DNA of 64,000 nt from Psychrobacter coccoides (GCF_017498085.1 NZ_JAGBKM010000005.1:90699-154698), one strand, 5' to 3'; shown: positions 24,866-35,315, numbered from the stretch's first letter. Made by a program: numbers and translations. Notes: a model not told the origin generated them from the sequence alone.

Positions 24866-25606
24866 TTATTGAGGGCGTGCCACATCAGCCTGCAACGCTT
24901 CTGGTAACTCTAATAGCGTCAGGTCGCTATCATCGAGATGTGCTGGGCGTGCGACGACTAAAGCCTCAAACCCTTCGTCAGTTTCAATGGCATTGACCAC
25001 TTGGATTTTATCAAGTTTATCACCTGCAGCTGGGACCTCACCTGTGCCTTTTACGTAATGTAAAAACGCTTTCGGTGCCGCTTTAAAGTAGATGCGAGCG
25101 ATGACCTCTTGGCCCAAATAGCAGCCTTTGTCATAGTCCATACCGCCACGCTGATGCAACCGCAGCTCTTGCGGCTGAAACTGACCTTGAGTGTCGGCGA
25201 CAATCCAGTAATTACCGATGGCAATACTACGCTGCGTCCAAGCTTGAGTATCCTCTGCCGTATTGTGCTCATCTTTATGACTGAAGGTCGGTTCATCGCC
25301 GATGACACAAGGATAAATCGGTATTGGAGCACTGGTTTCAAACTTGGAAAATGCGCCGAATTTCTTTAAATGGGCGTGTAAAGAGTCTGCACAGTCAGCA
25401 CTGATGACAACCTCAAAGTGGTTTTCGTCCTGTTTTTTTATCCAAAGTCCAAACTCAATACGGCCTTTTAGATTGCTTAGTGCCGTTGCTTGATAGCTAA
25501 GCCCGAGTTTGGTGACGTCGACGGTGAGCTGACCTTGTAAAAACTTTTCGGCATCTTCGCCTTCGATGGTGACTTGTGCAAACTGCGGCAGTACTGCATG
25601 GCTCAT
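24866..25606 (-). CDS. ygfZ: Folate-binding protein YgfZ
   Basis: The 246-residue protein is related to the glycine-cleavage T protein and carries the diagnostic YgfZ motif KGCYLGQEVIAR (about residue 160), containing the cysteine needed for activity. YgfZ supports assembly or repair of certain iron-sulfur enzymes in a folate-dependent way. It opens with AQVTIEGEDAEKFLQGQLTVDV, also typical. AAGGAC precedes the ATG. It may share a transcript with dadA, whose start is 64 bp further on. Confidence 0.9.
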   Translation of the reverse strand: MSHAVLPQFAQVTIEGEDAEKFLQGQLTVDVTKLGLSYQATALSNLKGRIEFGLWIKKQDENHFEVVISADCADSLHAHLKKFGAFSKFETSAPIPIYPCVIGDEPTFSHKDEHNTAEDTQAWTQRSIAIGNYWIVADTQGQFQPQELRLHQRGGMDYDKGCYLGQEVIARIYFKAAPKAFLHYVKGTGEVPAAGDKLDKIQVVNAIETDEGFEALVVARPAHLDDSDLTLLELPEALQADVARPQ

Positions 25607-25812
25607 GATTATTGTCCTTAAACTTGTTATATCGAAGATTAAATCCTACAAAGCAGGGTAACACAAAAAACAAGCGCATAAAAAACGCTATACCTGTGCT
25701 GTAGATTGGGCGCAGCGCCTACATTTCAAGCGTGTAGATTGGTTAAAGTCAGTGACTTGGGGTACAATGAGGATCTATTACCCCCTTTATTTTAACGGCT
25801 GCCGAGGAAATC

Positions 25813-26169
25813 ATGAGTTTACCCAATTGTCCAAAATGTGATGCTGAATATACTTACGAAGATGGTGCCTTACTGGTATGCCCGATGTGTGCGCATGAAT
25901 GGACGGCCGCTGAAGCGGATGCTGCTGAGGCTCGAGCTGAAGAGGATAGCATCATTCGTGATGCAGTCGGTAATGAGCTGCAGGATGGTGATGCGGTGAC
26001 AGTCATCCGTGACTTAAAGGTAAAGGGTTCATCGACTCCTATTAAGGTTGGCACTAAAGTTCGTAGTATTCGGCTGCTTGACGATCCTGTAGATGGACAT
26101 GATATCGACTGCAAGGTTGATGGTTTTGGACAGATGAAACTTAAATCTTCTGTGGTAAAAAAGGCTTAA
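25813..26169 (+). CDS. yjdM: YjdM/PhnA zinc-ribbon protein
   Basis: The 118-residue protein has an N-terminal zinc ribbon, CPKC...CPMC (residues 6-9 and about 23-26), an acidic Ala/Glu linker, and a C-terminal SH3-like domain ([25 protein letters not shown]). This is the YjdM family, long labelled alkylphosphonate uptake protein PhnA but not shown to have that function. GAGGAA precedes the ATG. A strong terminator follows. Confidence 0.92.
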   Translation: MSLPNCPKCDAEYTYEDGALLVCPMCAHEWTAAEADAAEARAEEDSIIRDAVGNELQDGDAVTVIRDLKVKGSSTPIKVGTKVRSIRLLDDPVDGHDIDCKVDGFGQMKLKSSVVKKA

Positions 26170-26243
26170 GTCACCAGCTTGTTGACAAGGTGATATGAGA
26201 GCCTAAAAAACACCTCAACATTTTTAATAGAGGTGATAAGTAT

Positions 26244-26276
26244 AAAAGCCACCTAAGCGATTTAGGTGGCTTTTGT
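26244..26276. terminator. Terminator after yjdM
   Basis: AAAAGCCACCTAA and TTAGGTGGCTTTT (26244-26256, 26262-26274) pair perfectly around a 5-nt loop. T runs on both strands let it serve yjdM and the converging cydDC operon. Confidence 0.85.
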
Positions 26277-26310
26277 TTACCAGCGACAGTTAGCAGTTAT
26301 GAGTCATGAG

Positions 26311-28131
26311 TCATAACGTATCATTGGTAAACACCTGCTCCTTCAGCGTGAGTAATTGACAGTGGCCCATATCCCACTCGTGATGACTGACAACGATCAA
26401 CAAGTCGTTCTTTTGCTGTTCGCGTACATGATGCCAAACCTGTGCGCGAGTTTGAGCGTCAAGGCCTGCAAAAGGCTCATCGAGTAATAATACTCGCCGA
26501 GGCTTGAGCAATAGTCTTGCCAATGCTATGCGTCTTGCTTGCCCGCCAGAGACGGCAGCGCCGTATTCGCCAAGTGGTGTCGCAAGTCCTTGTGGCTGCG
26601 CTTGCAACCACTTTGACAAACCGACCTTATCCAAAGCAGCAAGCAGCTCAGCGTCGCTGGCGTTAGGTTTACCCAAGCGTAGATTCGCCGCCAAGCTTTG
26701 ATCAAAGATATCGAGCTGCTGACCTAAGTAGCCCAGCTGATCACGCCAGTCGTAATCATGCCAAGCGGCATCATTTAGCGTCACTTCCCCTTTTAATAGT
26801 GACAACTCACCGGCGAGCATCTGCAATAACGTTGATTTGCCGCAGCCCGAAGCGCCTCTGATGATAAGCGGTGTCCCCGAGGTTATAATGACGCTCACAT
26901 CTTGAGCACCTACTAGCGCCTTGGGTATTTTTGCATAGACCCTATCAAGCGTTGCCGTCATCTCGCCTGTGGGTAATGGCAAGTCAGCAGCGGCTAACTC
27001 TGATTTTTCAATATTGTCTTTGGTTTTTGGAGAGCGTTCAGTAGCTGTAGAGTGGGTGGTTAACAATGCGTTTAGGCGCTGTTTGGCGGCGATACTATTA
27101 CCAAGCGCCAAATAGTGCTGACCTAAAGGTACGATGATTTCTTGAATACCGATCAAGCCTAAAACGACAGCCAACACTAAGGGGACACTGACCACATGCA
27201 TGATACTGCTATCAAATGCTGCACCTTGTGATAACTGAGTAATAGCAAACAATACCACCAACACGCCCGCATAAAACAACCATTGAATACCCAGCATATA
27301 CGCAGAGCGGCGCTTTTGTGCTCGCCATTCCAAGTCCTGCAAGAGGTTGTCTTGTTCGATGTAATCGGCCGTCTGCGCCCGCCATTGTTGCCACAATAGC
27401 AGCTGAGTAATGATAGCTAAGGGAGCGAGTAGTTTTTGCCGGCGTGCTTCAGAAACCTCGGCCAGCTGTCTTGCTTGTTGGATACCCAGATATGTACCTA
27501 GCAGCGGCACCAGCAGCGCCAAAGCCAGTAAGCCATAAATCATCCGCTTTAGAGTGGGGTCGATAGGTAAAGCAAACCCAATAAACAGCGCTAAGAGTGT
27601 GACGACGATGGTACCGATCAGCCAAGGCGAGACCACCCGCAAAATAAACTCATCAAGCCTATCGATGTCGTTGACCAATCTATGCATATATTGTGAAGCG
27701 TGTAAGGCGTTGCGCTGCTGTACTAAAGGCAGCGTAGACAAGCGCTCAAAAAACCTAAGCCTGAGTGTTTTTAACAAATCAAAGACAGCGTTGTGTGAGA
27801 CCATCAGCTCACCGTAGCGGCTGGCGGTACGGGCTATGGCCAACATACGAATGATACCTGCAGGCATCATATAGTTAAAAGCATGGGAGCCAACAGCGAG
27901 CATACCTGCCAGAGCAGCAGCACTGATAAACCAACCTGAGATCATCAAAAGTGCGATGATAGAGATGGCGAATATCAGCCCTAGCAGCCAAGAAATAACC
28001 CACAAATCAAATGAAGGCTTGAACATATCACGCAAACGAAAAGCAGGGTCACGGCTGTCTGCTGCCTGGTTATCGACAGAGTGTGTTATTGCAGTATGGT
28101 TGGGCTGATGTTGTGAGGTATGTTTACTCAT
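26311..28131 (-). CDS. cydC: Cysteine/glutathione ABC exporter subunit CydC
   Basis: CydC forms with CydD the heterodimeric inner-membrane exporter of cysteine and glutathione needed to assemble cytochrome bd. The 606-residue protein has an N-terminal six-helix domain and a C-terminal ATPase with Walker A GASGCGKST, signature VSGGQARRIALARL and Walker B RVLLLDEPFAGLD. Its ATG overlaps the cydD stop in an ATGA, so translation is coupled. The linker around residues 375-400 is Thr/Lys-rich. Confidence 0.93.
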   Translation of the reverse strand: MSKHTSQHQPNHTAITHSVDNQAADSRDPAFRLRDMFKPSFDLWVISWLLGLIFAISIIALLMISGWFISAAALAGMLAVGSHAFNYMMPAGIIRMLAIARTASRYGELMVSHNAVFDLLKTLRLRFFERLSTLPLVQQRNALHASQYMHRLVNDIDRLDEFILRVVSPWLIGTIVVTLLALFIGFALPIDPTLKRMIYGLLALALLVPLLGTYLGIQQARQLAEVSEARRQKLLAPLAIITQLLLWQQWRAQTADYIEQDNLLQDLEWRAQKRRSAYMLGIQWLFYAGVLVVLFAITQLSQGAAFDSSIMHVVSVPLVLAVVLGLIGIQEIIVPLGQHYLALGNSIAAKQRLNALLTTHSTATERSPKTKDNIEKSELAAADLPLPTGEMTATLDRVYAKIPKALVGAQDVSVIITSGTPLIIRGASGCGKSTLLQMLAGELSLLKGEVTLNDAAWHDYDWRDQLGYLGQQLDIFDQSLAANLRLGKPNASDAELLAALDKVGLSKWLQAQPQGLATPLGEYGAAVSGGQARRIALARLLLKPRRVLLLDEPFAGLDAQTRAQVWHHVREQQKNDLLIVVSHHEWDMGHCQLLTLKEQVFTNDTL

Positions 28132-30140
28132 GGCTTAGCCCTCGAAGTATCAGTTGTTGTCTCCAGCTCTGTGTTAGGTGTGTTATCAAGCTGTGCATCC
28201 AGTTTTGTATCTGCCTGTAAGTGGTTTTGACCATCAAGTCGTATCACACCATCTAACCACGTAAGCTGCTCATGGGCATGCGTTACCCACAAGACAGTTT
28301 TGTCACGGCTGACCTCTGCAAGTAGCGTATGAATACGTTGGGCAGTATCTGGATCTAAATGCTCAGTGGGCTCATCGAGCAGCCATAAACTGTCCTCACG
28401 TAGGAGCAATTGTGCGATACCCAAACGCTGCTGTTGCCCCCCTGAGAGACCTTGACCACGATCGCCAAGCTGTGTATGTAGACCATCGGGTAAGCGCTGG
28501 ATCAGATCCCAAAGCTCGACCACCTCGAGCACAGCGATCAGCTCAGCCTCAGTGGCACTAGGGTTGGCAAGGCGAAGGTTTTGGGCGATACTCAGCGGCA
28601 TGAGCGCCACTTGTTGGGCAAGGTAGCCGATGTTTTGACGCAAGGTATCCAGATTGGTGTCGTTAAGTTCGACTTGTTGTCGTCCATCTTTGCTGACCAG
28701 TCTGATACTGCCATCATAACTGACAAAGCCCATTAAGGCTTGGAGCAGGCTTGATTTACCACTGCCGCTAGCACCAATCAGTGCCATGCGCGCGCCTGCT
28801 GGCAGCTCGACACTAATGGGCGCCAAGCGGGTACGATAACGCCTATGATGAGCGGGCGGGCGGGCTGAAATCACGTTGCCTGCTTGCTGAGAGTGTTGAT
28901 GATCAGTGTTTTTAGGCTCACTGTTTTGATAGCTGTTGTTTTGATCAACACTGTCTGTAGGCTCTGCTATCGGACTACGAATACTTAGATTGGATAGCAC
29001 GATGCCAAAGGCTTTTGAGACATCTGGCTGCGCTGTGCAAGCCTCCATAGCAGAAGTGTGGGTTAGACTTTGATCGGCATGAGACCCAGAGACGGTATTG
29101 TTAAGAGGCTCAGAGTCGCTATCAGCAATATGGTCAGCAGCATTGATAATAGGTAGCAGGCTTTGTACAGCGCCTTCTGCCTCTGCTTTGGCGTGATAGT
29201 CAGCACCCAGCTGGCGCAGTGGTAAATAAAACTCAGGTGCTAATAGTAAGATAAATAACGCACCAAAATAGGGGACGGGCACCTCGCCCTTTGCCCATGG
29301 CAAGATACCAATCAGACCAAAACCAAGATAAACCGCCACTAAAGCGATACTCAAAGCCGCCAGTAACTCGAGCACCGCTCCATTTAAAAAGGCGATTTTG
29401 AGCACATCCATGGTTCGGCGGCGATAGTCCTCACTACTGATTGCCAAGTCATGAGCGGCTATGTCAGTCGCTTGTAGACGCTTTAATGTTGGCATACCAC
29501 GTACCCAGTCCAAAAACCGTCCGCTAAGCTGTGCCAAAGCACTGAACTGCTCAGCACTTTTGCGGGCAGTTAAGTGGCCAATCAATATCATAAAAATAGG
29601 CACTAAAGGTGCGGTGAGTAGCAGTAGTGCGGCGGCGACCCAGCTTTGCCAAGCAACAGCAATCAGCAAAATAATGGGAGTACTAGCAGCCACCTTGCTC
29701 TGCACACTAAAACTACTGATATAGCCATCTAAAGCATCGGTTTGATCGATAACTTGGCTAGATAAACTGCCATCACTACCAAAATAACGCAAGTTTGGCC
29801 CAAGTCTTGCCATGCTAGAGAGTAGTGATTCACGCAGCTCACTACGCACCTTTAGACTGGCACGTTGGCTGATGAGCTCACGGCCGCTATGTAGTAGCGG
29901 TCGTAAAACAAAGCAAACGACCAAACCCGCCAACCAGTCATTAGACACAGCCGTAGATAGCGGCAACTCGTTGAAGTAATTACTCAGCCAAGTACCAAAC
30001 AAACTGGCAAGTAGCCACGCTTGCCAGACAAACAGTAGCGCACTAATGACAGTGAGTACCCAAGCCAGATTGAGTGGGCGTTTTACCGATGCAATAAGTT
30101 GCTTTAAAAAACGCTTTTCAGTATTGGAGAGGGTTGCCAT
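28128..30140 (-). CDS. cydD: Cysteine/glutathione ABC exporter subunit CydD
   Basis: The first gene of cydDC encodes 670 residues: a six-helix membrane domain (about 1-330), a polar Ser/Asp/Gln-rich insert of roughly 90 residues (about 340-435) longer than usual, and an ATPase with GASGSGKSSLL, LSGGQQQRLGIAQLLL and SLWLLDEPTEHLD. The protein ends in an Asp/Thr-rich tail. It diverges from cydA across a 695-bp control region, joining the oxidase and its assembly factor in one locus. Confidence 0.92.
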   Translation of the reverse strand: MATLSNTEKRFLKQLIASVKRPLNLAWVLTVISALLFVWQAWLLASLFGTWLSNYFNELPLSTAVSNDWLAGLVVCFVLRPLLHSGRELISQRASLKVRSELRESLLSSMARLGPNLRYFGSDGSLSSQVIDQTDALDGYISSFSVQSKVAASTPIILLIAVAWQSWVAAALLLLTAPLVPIFMILIGHLTARKSAEQFSALAQLSGRFLDWVRGMPTLKRLQATDIAAHDLAISSEDYRRRTMDVLKIAFLNGAVLELLAALSIALVAVYLGFGLIGILPWAKGEVPVPYFGALFILLLAPEFYLPLRQLGADYHAKAEAEGAVQSLLPIINAADHIADSDSEPLNNTVSGSHADQSLTHTSAMEACTAQPDVSKAFGIVLSNLSIRSPIAEPTDSVDQNNSYQNSEPKNTDHQHSQQAGNVISARPPAHHRRYRTRLAPISVELPAGARMALIGASGSGKSSLLQALMGFVSYDGSIRLVSKDGRQQVELNDTNLDTLRQNIGYLAQQVALMPLSIAQNLRLANPSATEAELIAVLEVVELWDLIQRLPDGLHTQLGDRGQGLSGGQQQRLGIAQLLLREDSLWLLDEPTEHLDPDTAQRIHTLLAEVSRDKTVLWVTHAHEQLTWLDGVIRLDGQNHLQADTKLDAQLDNTPNTELETTTDTSRAKP

Positions 30141-30835
30141 AGTGCTGTCTACCGCAAGAAATAAGTGGTTTTTGATGTAGGTTTATAGACATCTAAAGTG
30201 ATTGTAGGCGCTGTTATAGTGAAAAGCCAATGAAGAGGCTGGCTTAGTCGTGCGCTGCTCTACAAGTATAACCATGAATATCAGCACTCTATAATGCCAT
30301 TGAATAGATATGATAAAGTGACTGGTAAGTAAAGGTTGGTTATTATATTCCGGAGCCTGTACTTGATTTGCTTGATAGAGGCGAGTAGCCTGATAACTTC
30401 AGTGTCTGTCACAACCGCAATATGTATTTGTTGCTACGCTGTGTAATAATGTTGGTTTAATTCCATATTTTTTTTGTGACTTTAACTGTTGTGTTGTATT
30501 AATACAGATATTATACTAATAAATATATTATATTTGTTAGTGGTTTGTTTTCAGTCGCTTATTGTCAGCAATGGGATGATTGACTGTTGTTTTTTATGGG
30601 CTTCTATGATGCCGATATGAACGTACTTAAGATATCAATCGGTCGCAGCTATTCATATAAAGGGATGTATATCAATAAAGAAGCAAAATCCTATGAGTAA
30701 TATAGGGTGAGCTGTCAGGTTTTTGATGGATCGTATAGAGAAACGTTACACCAACAAGGAGGTAACAGGGTTTTTCTATGTGATTTTTTTGTGATGAGAT
30801 CTGCTCGGTGAGCCCGTATCGTTAGGGAGTTTAGT
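30141..30835. promoter_or_regulatory. Long divergent control region between cydDC and cydAB
   Basis: 695 AT-rich bp without a credible gene separate the two cyd operons. Partial FNR-like half sites (TTGAT near 30363 and 30372, ATCAA near 30635) occur but not as a clean TTGAT-N4-ATCAA. A leader rich in T tracts precedes cydA, with a Shine-Dalgarno-like GGAGG at 30758 that serves no gene. Oxygen control is expected from the genes but is not shown by the sequence. Confidence 0.45.
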
Positions 30836-32434
30836 ATGATTACTGAACATCTAGTAGATATGTCACGTTTACAGTTTGCGGTGGTGGCACTTTACCACTT
30901 CTTATTTGTACCGCTGACGCTAGGTTTGGTTTGGTTTTTGGTCATCATGGAAGCCGTCTATGTGACCACTGGCAAGCAGATTTGGAAAGACATGACCCGT
31001 TATTGGGGCAAGTTATTTGGTATTAACTTTGCACTTGGGGTGACCACTGGTATCACCATGGAGTTTCAGTTTGGTACTAACTGGTCTTATTATTCACAGT
31101 ATGTGGGTGATATCTTTGGTGCCCCGCTTGCCATTGAAGGTTTGATGGCGTTCTTTTTAGAGTCTACCATGGTAGGCTTGTTCTTCTTTGGCTGGAATCG
31201 GTTGTCCCGAGTTCAGCATTTAGTGGTGACCTTTTTGATGGCAGTCGCCACCAACTTTTCGGCGCTCTGGATTTTGATTGCCAACGGCTGGATGCAAAGT
31301 CCCGTCGGTGCAGAGTTCAACTATCAGACCATGCGTATGGAGATGACCGACTTTGCTGCGGTACTCTTAAACCCAGATGCACAAAACAAGTTCGTACATA
31401 CGGTGTCAGCGGGCTACGTGGTCGGCTCGGTGTTTGTCCTCTCAATCTCAGCACTATATTTGCTACGTAAGCGAGATGTTGAATTTGCTAAGCGCAGCTT
31501 TCAAGTCGCTGCAGCCTTTGGATTTGCCTCCATCTGTAGTGTTATCGTGCTAGGCGATGAGTCAGGTTATTCGATAGGTAAGGCTCAGCAGACCAAACTG
31601 GCCACCATGGAGGCGATGTGGCACACCGAGCCTGCTCCGGCCCCCTTTAATTTGATCGCCAGTATTAATGAAGAAGAGCAAAAAAACAACTGGGAGCTAC
31701 AAATACCGTATGCGATGGGTATCATCGGCACCCGCTCTTTTGATAAAGAGATACCAGGTATCCTTGAGATTAAGGAGCTTAATAAAGAGCGCATCATCAC
31801 AGGCGTGACGGCAGTAACCCTGCTTGAGCAGCTACGAAAAACCCCAGATGATATGGCACTAAGAGCGCAGTTTGATGAGGTAAAAGATGATTTAGGCTTT
31901 GGTCTACTGCTAAGAAAGTATACTGATGATGTCTCACAAGCCACGCCTGAGATGATTCAAAAAGCCACGGATGACACCATTCCTAAAGTGGCACCGATGT
32001 TTTGGTCATTTCGTATTATGGTGGGGCTGGGCTTTTTGATGTTGGCGCTGTTTGCGGTCAGCTTATGGTATAGCCTAAAAGGGACCTTTACCCAAAAGAC
32101 ATGGCTTCTTAAGTGGGCCGTCATTATGTTGCCAGCACCTTGGATAGCCGCTGAGCTTGGTTGGTTTGTCGCTGAGTATGGTCGTCAACCTTGGACCATC
32201 TATGGCGTGTTGCCGACGCATATCTCAACATCAAATATTGGCGTGGCCAATGTGTACTGGTCGCTTGCTGGGTTTGTCGCATTCTATACAGTACTGCTGA
32301 TTATCGAGATGTATCTGATGATTAAGTATGTCAAGTTAGGGCCAGGCAGTTTGGGCACAGGACGTTACTATGGTGAGACACCTCGTAATGTAACGCCGTC
32401 TGCCGCAGATCAGGAGGTGAACCATGTTGTTTGA
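30836..32434 (+). CDS. cydA: Cytochrome bd ubiquinol oxidase subunit I
   Basis: CydA carries hemes b558, b595 and d and the quinol site of the high-affinity terminal oxidase. The 532-residue protein shows the N-terminal heme ligand His21 (ALYHFLFVPLTLGL), GITMEFQFGTNWSYYSQYVGDIFGAPLAIEGLMAFF-type helices, and the GRQPWTIYGVLPT motif near residue 460. The periplasmic Q-loop (about 250-390) looks long, as in E. coli-type enzymes. AGGGAG precedes the ATG. Confidence 0.96.
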   Translation: MITEHLVDMSRLQFAVVALYHFLFVPLTLGLVWFLVIMEAVYVTTGKQIWKDMTRYWGKLFGINFALGVTTGITMEFQFGTNWSYYSQYVGDIFGAPLAIEGLMAFFLESTMVGLFFFGWNRLSRVQHLVVTFLMAVATNFSALWILIANGWMQSPVGAEFNYQTMRMEMTDFAAVLLNPDAQNKFVHTVSAGYVVGSVFVLSISALYLLRKRDVEFAKRSFQVAAAFGFASICSVIVLGDESGYSIGKAQQTKLATMEAMWHTEPAPAPFNLIASINEEEQKNNWELQIPYAMGIIGTRSFDKEIPGILEIKELNKERIITGVTAVTLLEQLRKTPDDMALRAQFDEVKDDLGFGLLLRKYTDDVSQATPEMIQKATDDTIPKVAPMFWSFRIMVGLGFLMLALFAVSLWYSLKGTFTQKTWLLKWAVIMLPAPWIAAELGWFVAEYGRQPWTIYGVLPTHISTSNIGVANVYWSLAGFVAFYTVLLIIEMYLMIKYVKLGPGSLGTGRYYGETPRNVTPSAADQEVNHVV

Positions 32435-33563
32435 TTATGAAACCCTAAAAATCATCTGGTGGCTGTTGGTTGGCGTGCTGCTGATAGGCTTTGCTATCAT
32501 GGATGGTCACGATATCGGCGTGTGTACGCTTTTGCCCTTTGTCGGCAAAAACGACGAAGAGCGTCGTATTATTGTCACGACCGTTGGCGCTCATTGGGAG
32601 GGCAACCAAGTATGGTTTATCACCGCAGGTGGTGCTTTGTTCGCCGCTTGGCCTATGGTCTATGCCACTGCTTTTAGTGGCTTTTACTGGGCGATGATGG
32701 CCGTACTGTGGGCGATGTTTTTCCGTCCGGTGGGCTTTAAGTACCGTAATATGATCAAAGACCAACGTTGGCGCAACTCATGGGACTGGGGGCTGTTTAT
32801 CGGCTCATTTGTCCCTGCAGTGGTGTTTGGTGTGGCCTTTGGTAACTTATTCTTAGGCGTACCTTTTAGTTTTGATAGCAATCTACTATCCACTTATACT
32901 GGTACTTTTTGGCAATTGCTAAACCCATTTGCGATTCTTTGTGGTCTAGTCAGCGCTGCACTATTGACGATGCAAGGCGGCACTTTTTTAGCCCACCGTA
33001 CTTTAGGCATTATCCAAGAGCGCACCATTCGCTATACCACGCTCTCTGCAATCGCCCTTGTGATTATGTTTGTGGGTGCAGGCTTTTGGATACAAGCGAT
33101 GGATGGCTACGTCATTACCTCAGCAGTTGATAAAGGCGGCTTTCCAAACGTACTGGGTAAAGAAGTGGCGCTACAAAGTGGTGGCTGGATGACCAACTTT
33201 GCCACCTACCCATGGGCATGGGCATTTCCAGTATTAGGGGTGGTCATGCCACTGATTACTGTCGTGCTATTGAGAATGGGTCAAACTCTAGCCTCATTTA
33301 TCACCTCGAGTATCACGGTGTTAAGTGTGATTATGACTGCTGGTGTGGCGCTGTTCCCATTTGTCATACCTTCATCAACGCATCCAAATGCCAGTCTGAC
33401 GGCTTGGGACAGTGTTTCAAGTCACTTAACACTGATGGTTATGCTGTATGCTGTGGTGATCTTTATACCGCTTATCGTCATGTATACCAGCTGGGCTTAT
33501 AGCATCATGCGCGGTAAGGTGACGGCCGCTTATATGCGTGAAAACAGTGAGTCAGGTTACTGA
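32424..33563 (+). CDS. cydB: Cytochrome bd ubiquinol oxidase subunit II
   Basis: CydB is the structural partner of CydA. The 379-residue membrane protein starts MLFDYETLKIIWWLLVGVLLIGFAIMDGHDIGV, with the conserved GHDIGV-type segment, and has WEGNQVWFITAGGALFAAWP and FRPVGFKYR. Its ATG overlaps the last 11 bases of cydA, with AGGAGGTG inside cydA as ribosome binding site. Eight or nine membrane helices are evident. Confidence 0.96.
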   Translation: MLFDYETLKIIWWLLVGVLLIGFAIMDGHDIGVCTLLPFVGKNDEERRIIVTTVGAHWEGNQVWFITAGGALFAAWPMVYATAFSGFYWAMMAVLWAMFFRPVGFKYRNMIKDQRWRNSWDWGLFIGSFVPAVVFGVAFGNLFLGVPFSFDSNLLSTYTGTFWQLLNPFAILCGLVSAALLTMQGGTFLAHRTLGIIQERTIRYTTLSAIALVIMFVGAGFWIQAMDGYVITSAVDKGGFPNVLGKEVALQSGGWMTNFATYPWAWAFPVLGVVMPLITVVLLRMGQTLASFITSSITVLSVIMTAGVALFPFVIPSSTHPNASLTAWDSVSSHLTLMVMLYAVVIFIPLIVMYTSWAYSIMRGKVTAAYMRENSESGY

Positions 33564-33605
33564 TCCATAAAGCGCTTTGATGACAATATAGATAGGAGAA
33601 TCAAT

Positions 33606-33758
33606 ATGTGGTATTTTGCTTGGGTATTAGGACTTGGATTTGCCGTCTTACTGTCCATTGTCAATGCCGTTTGGCTAGAGCATGAACAAGGTCGTTTAGA
33701 TGCGTTTGCCCCAAAAAAGAATAAGTCCGAGACATCTGATGATAATGAGCTGTCTTAA
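33606..33758 (+). CDS. cydX: Cytochrome bd accessory subunit CydX
   Basis: A 50-codon frame begins MWYFAWVLGLGFAVLLSIVNAVWLEHE, matching the CydX family (E. coli MWYFAWILG...LEH). It has a single membrane helix followed by a polar tail (KKNKSETSDDNELS) slightly longer than in E. coli. CydX binds CydA and stabilises the hemes. GATAGGAG lies upstream, 42 bp after cydB, and a terminator follows, so cydABX is one operon. Confidence 0.93.
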   Translation: MWYFAWVLGLGFAVLLSIVNAVWLEHEQGRLDAFAPKKNKSETSDDNELS

Positions 33759-33824
33759 GTCAATCGCTTATCACCGTCACAATGCTGACAACTGCATCAG
33801 ATAAATACAAAATAATATAGATAC

Positions 33825-33855
33825 AAAGTGAGCTCAGATGAGCTCACTTTTTTTT
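33825..33855 (+). terminator. Terminator of the cydABX operon
   Basis: AAAGTGAGCT (33825-33834) pairs with AGCTCACTTT (33841-33850) and a run of eight T follows. Confidence 0.9.
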
Positions 33856-33922
33856 GGTAAGATAGGCAACATACATTCAATGCCTAAAATAAAGACCAAC
33901 AATACTACTAAGAGTGATGATT

Positions 33923-35224
33923 ATGAGTACTAAAAACGAACAGCTTTTTGCCCAAGCCCGCAAACATATTCCGGGTGGTGTTAACTCACCAGTCCGGGCC
34001 TTTGCTGGGGTCGGGGGCACGCCGATTTTTATGCACCGTGCCAATGGCAGCAAAATCTATGACACCGAAGACAATGCCTATATCGATTATGTCGGCTCTT
34101 GGGGCCCTATGATTTTGGGCCATGCCCATCCAAAAGTAATCGATGCGGTCAAAAAAGCGGCTGATGATGGTTTGAGCTTTGGTACCCCTACGCCATTTGA
34201 AACCACAGTTGCTGACAAAATTTGCGAGATTGTCCCTAGTGTTGAGATGATTCGTATGACCAGCTCAGGCACCGAAGCGACCATGAGCGCCATCCGTTTG
34301 GCCCGTGGTTATACGGAACGTGACAAAATCGTCAAATTTGAAGGTTGTTACCATGGCCATTCAGACAGCTTATTGGTCAAAGCGGGCTCAGGCATGCTCG
34401 ACATCGGTGAGCCAACTTCAAAAGGCGTGCCAGCGGATTTTGCTAAGCATACCATTACTATCCCTTATAACGATCCGCAAGCGATTAAGGATTGTTTTGA
34501 GAAGTGGGGTGAAGAGATTGCTTGTGTGATCTTGGAGCCTATCGCTGGCAACATGAATATGGTCATTCCCACGCAAGCGTTCCATGACACGCTGCGTGAG
34601 CAGTGTACAGCTCATGGCGCTGTGCTCATCTTTGATGAAGTCATGACGGGATTTCGTGTCGGCCTTGGCGGTGCGCAAGCACACTTCGGCATCGACCCTG
34701 ACTTGACTTGCTTTGGTAAAATCATCGGTGCAGGTCTGCCAGTTGGTGCCTTTGGTGGTAAAGAAGACATCATGTCTTGCATTGCGCCACTGGGCGGTGT
34801 TTATCAAGCCGGTACACTGTCAGGTAACCCATTGGCGATGCGCGCTGGTATTGCCATGTTTGAAGACTTAACGGCAGACGGTTTCTATGATGAATTATCA
34901 GCGAAAGTAGATAAGCTGGTTGATGGTTTTCAAGCTGCTGCTGACAAGCATGGTATCAATCTGCGTACCAATAAACTGGGCGGTATGTTTGGTATGTTCT
35001 TTGTCAAAGACAGTGAAACGACTGTCCCTCAAAACTTTGATGACGTGACAGAATGCGATATGGACGTGTTTAATACGTTCTTTCATGGCATGTTAGATCG
35101 TGGTATTTATCTAGCGCCATCAGCTTATGAGGCCGGCTTTATGTCTATCAAGCATAGCGATGCAGACATCGAAGCATCGATCAAAGCTGCTGACGAAATC
35201 TTTGCAGAAATGGCAAAAGCGTAA
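33923..35224 (+). CDS. hemL: Glutamate-1-semialdehyde 2,1-aminomutase
   Basis: HemL converts glutamate-1-semialdehyde to 5-aminolevulinate, second step of the C5 heme pathway; hemA, the first step, is also in this window. The 433-residue protein has [11 protein letters not shown], the PLP motif with Lys266 in [16 protein letters not shown], and [19 protein letters not shown] codons at 33917 and 33923 are both in frame. The second has AAGAG at good spacing and begins [12 protein letters not shown]. Confidence 0.96.
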   Translation: MSTKNEQLFAQARKHIPGGVNSPVRAFAGVGGTPIFMHRANGSKIYDTEDNAYIDYVGSWGPMILGHAHPKVIDAVKKAADDGLSFGTPTPFETTVADKICEIVPSVEMIRMTSSGTEATMSAIRLARGYTERDKIVKFEGCYHGHSDSLLVKAGSGMLDIGEPTSKGVPADFAKHTITIPYNDPQAIKDCFEKWGEEIACVILEPIAGNMNMVIPTQAFHDTLREQCTAHGAVLIFDEVMTGFRVGLGGAQAHFGIDPDLTCFGKIIGAGLPVGAFGGKEDIMSCIAPLGGVYQAGTLSGNPLAMRAGIAMFEDLTADGFYDELSAKVDKLVDGFQAAADKHGINLRTNKLGGMFGMFFVKDSETTVPQNFDDVTECDMDVFNTFFHGMLDRGIYLAPSAYEAGFMSIKHSDADIEASIKAADEIFAEMAKA

Positions 35225-35252
35225 CGAAATCAGTTGTCGTCTTAATTGCATC

Positions 35253-35284
35253 AAAAAAACCAGCCGCTGTGCTGGTTTTTTTGT
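35253..35284 (+). terminator. Terminator after hemL
   Basis: AAAAAACCAGC and GCTGGTTTTTT (35254-35264, 35271-35281) form a stem with T runs on both sides, so it may also end the converging Mpo1-like gene. Confidence 0.85.
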
Positions 35285-35315
35285 GCTTATGTATCCTTGG
35301 GATCTGTTGAACACG

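Noticed and set aside
30758..30783. Shine-Dalgarno-like GGAGG followed by ATG-TGA, a possible start-stop minimal frame in the cydA leader
   Set aside because: The spacing of 15 bases from GGAGG to ATG is too long and nothing else supports translation. Kept only as a remark.
34418..34807. 129-codon open frame antisense to hemL
   Set aside because: It overlaps a universally conserved gene completely and has no recognisable product.
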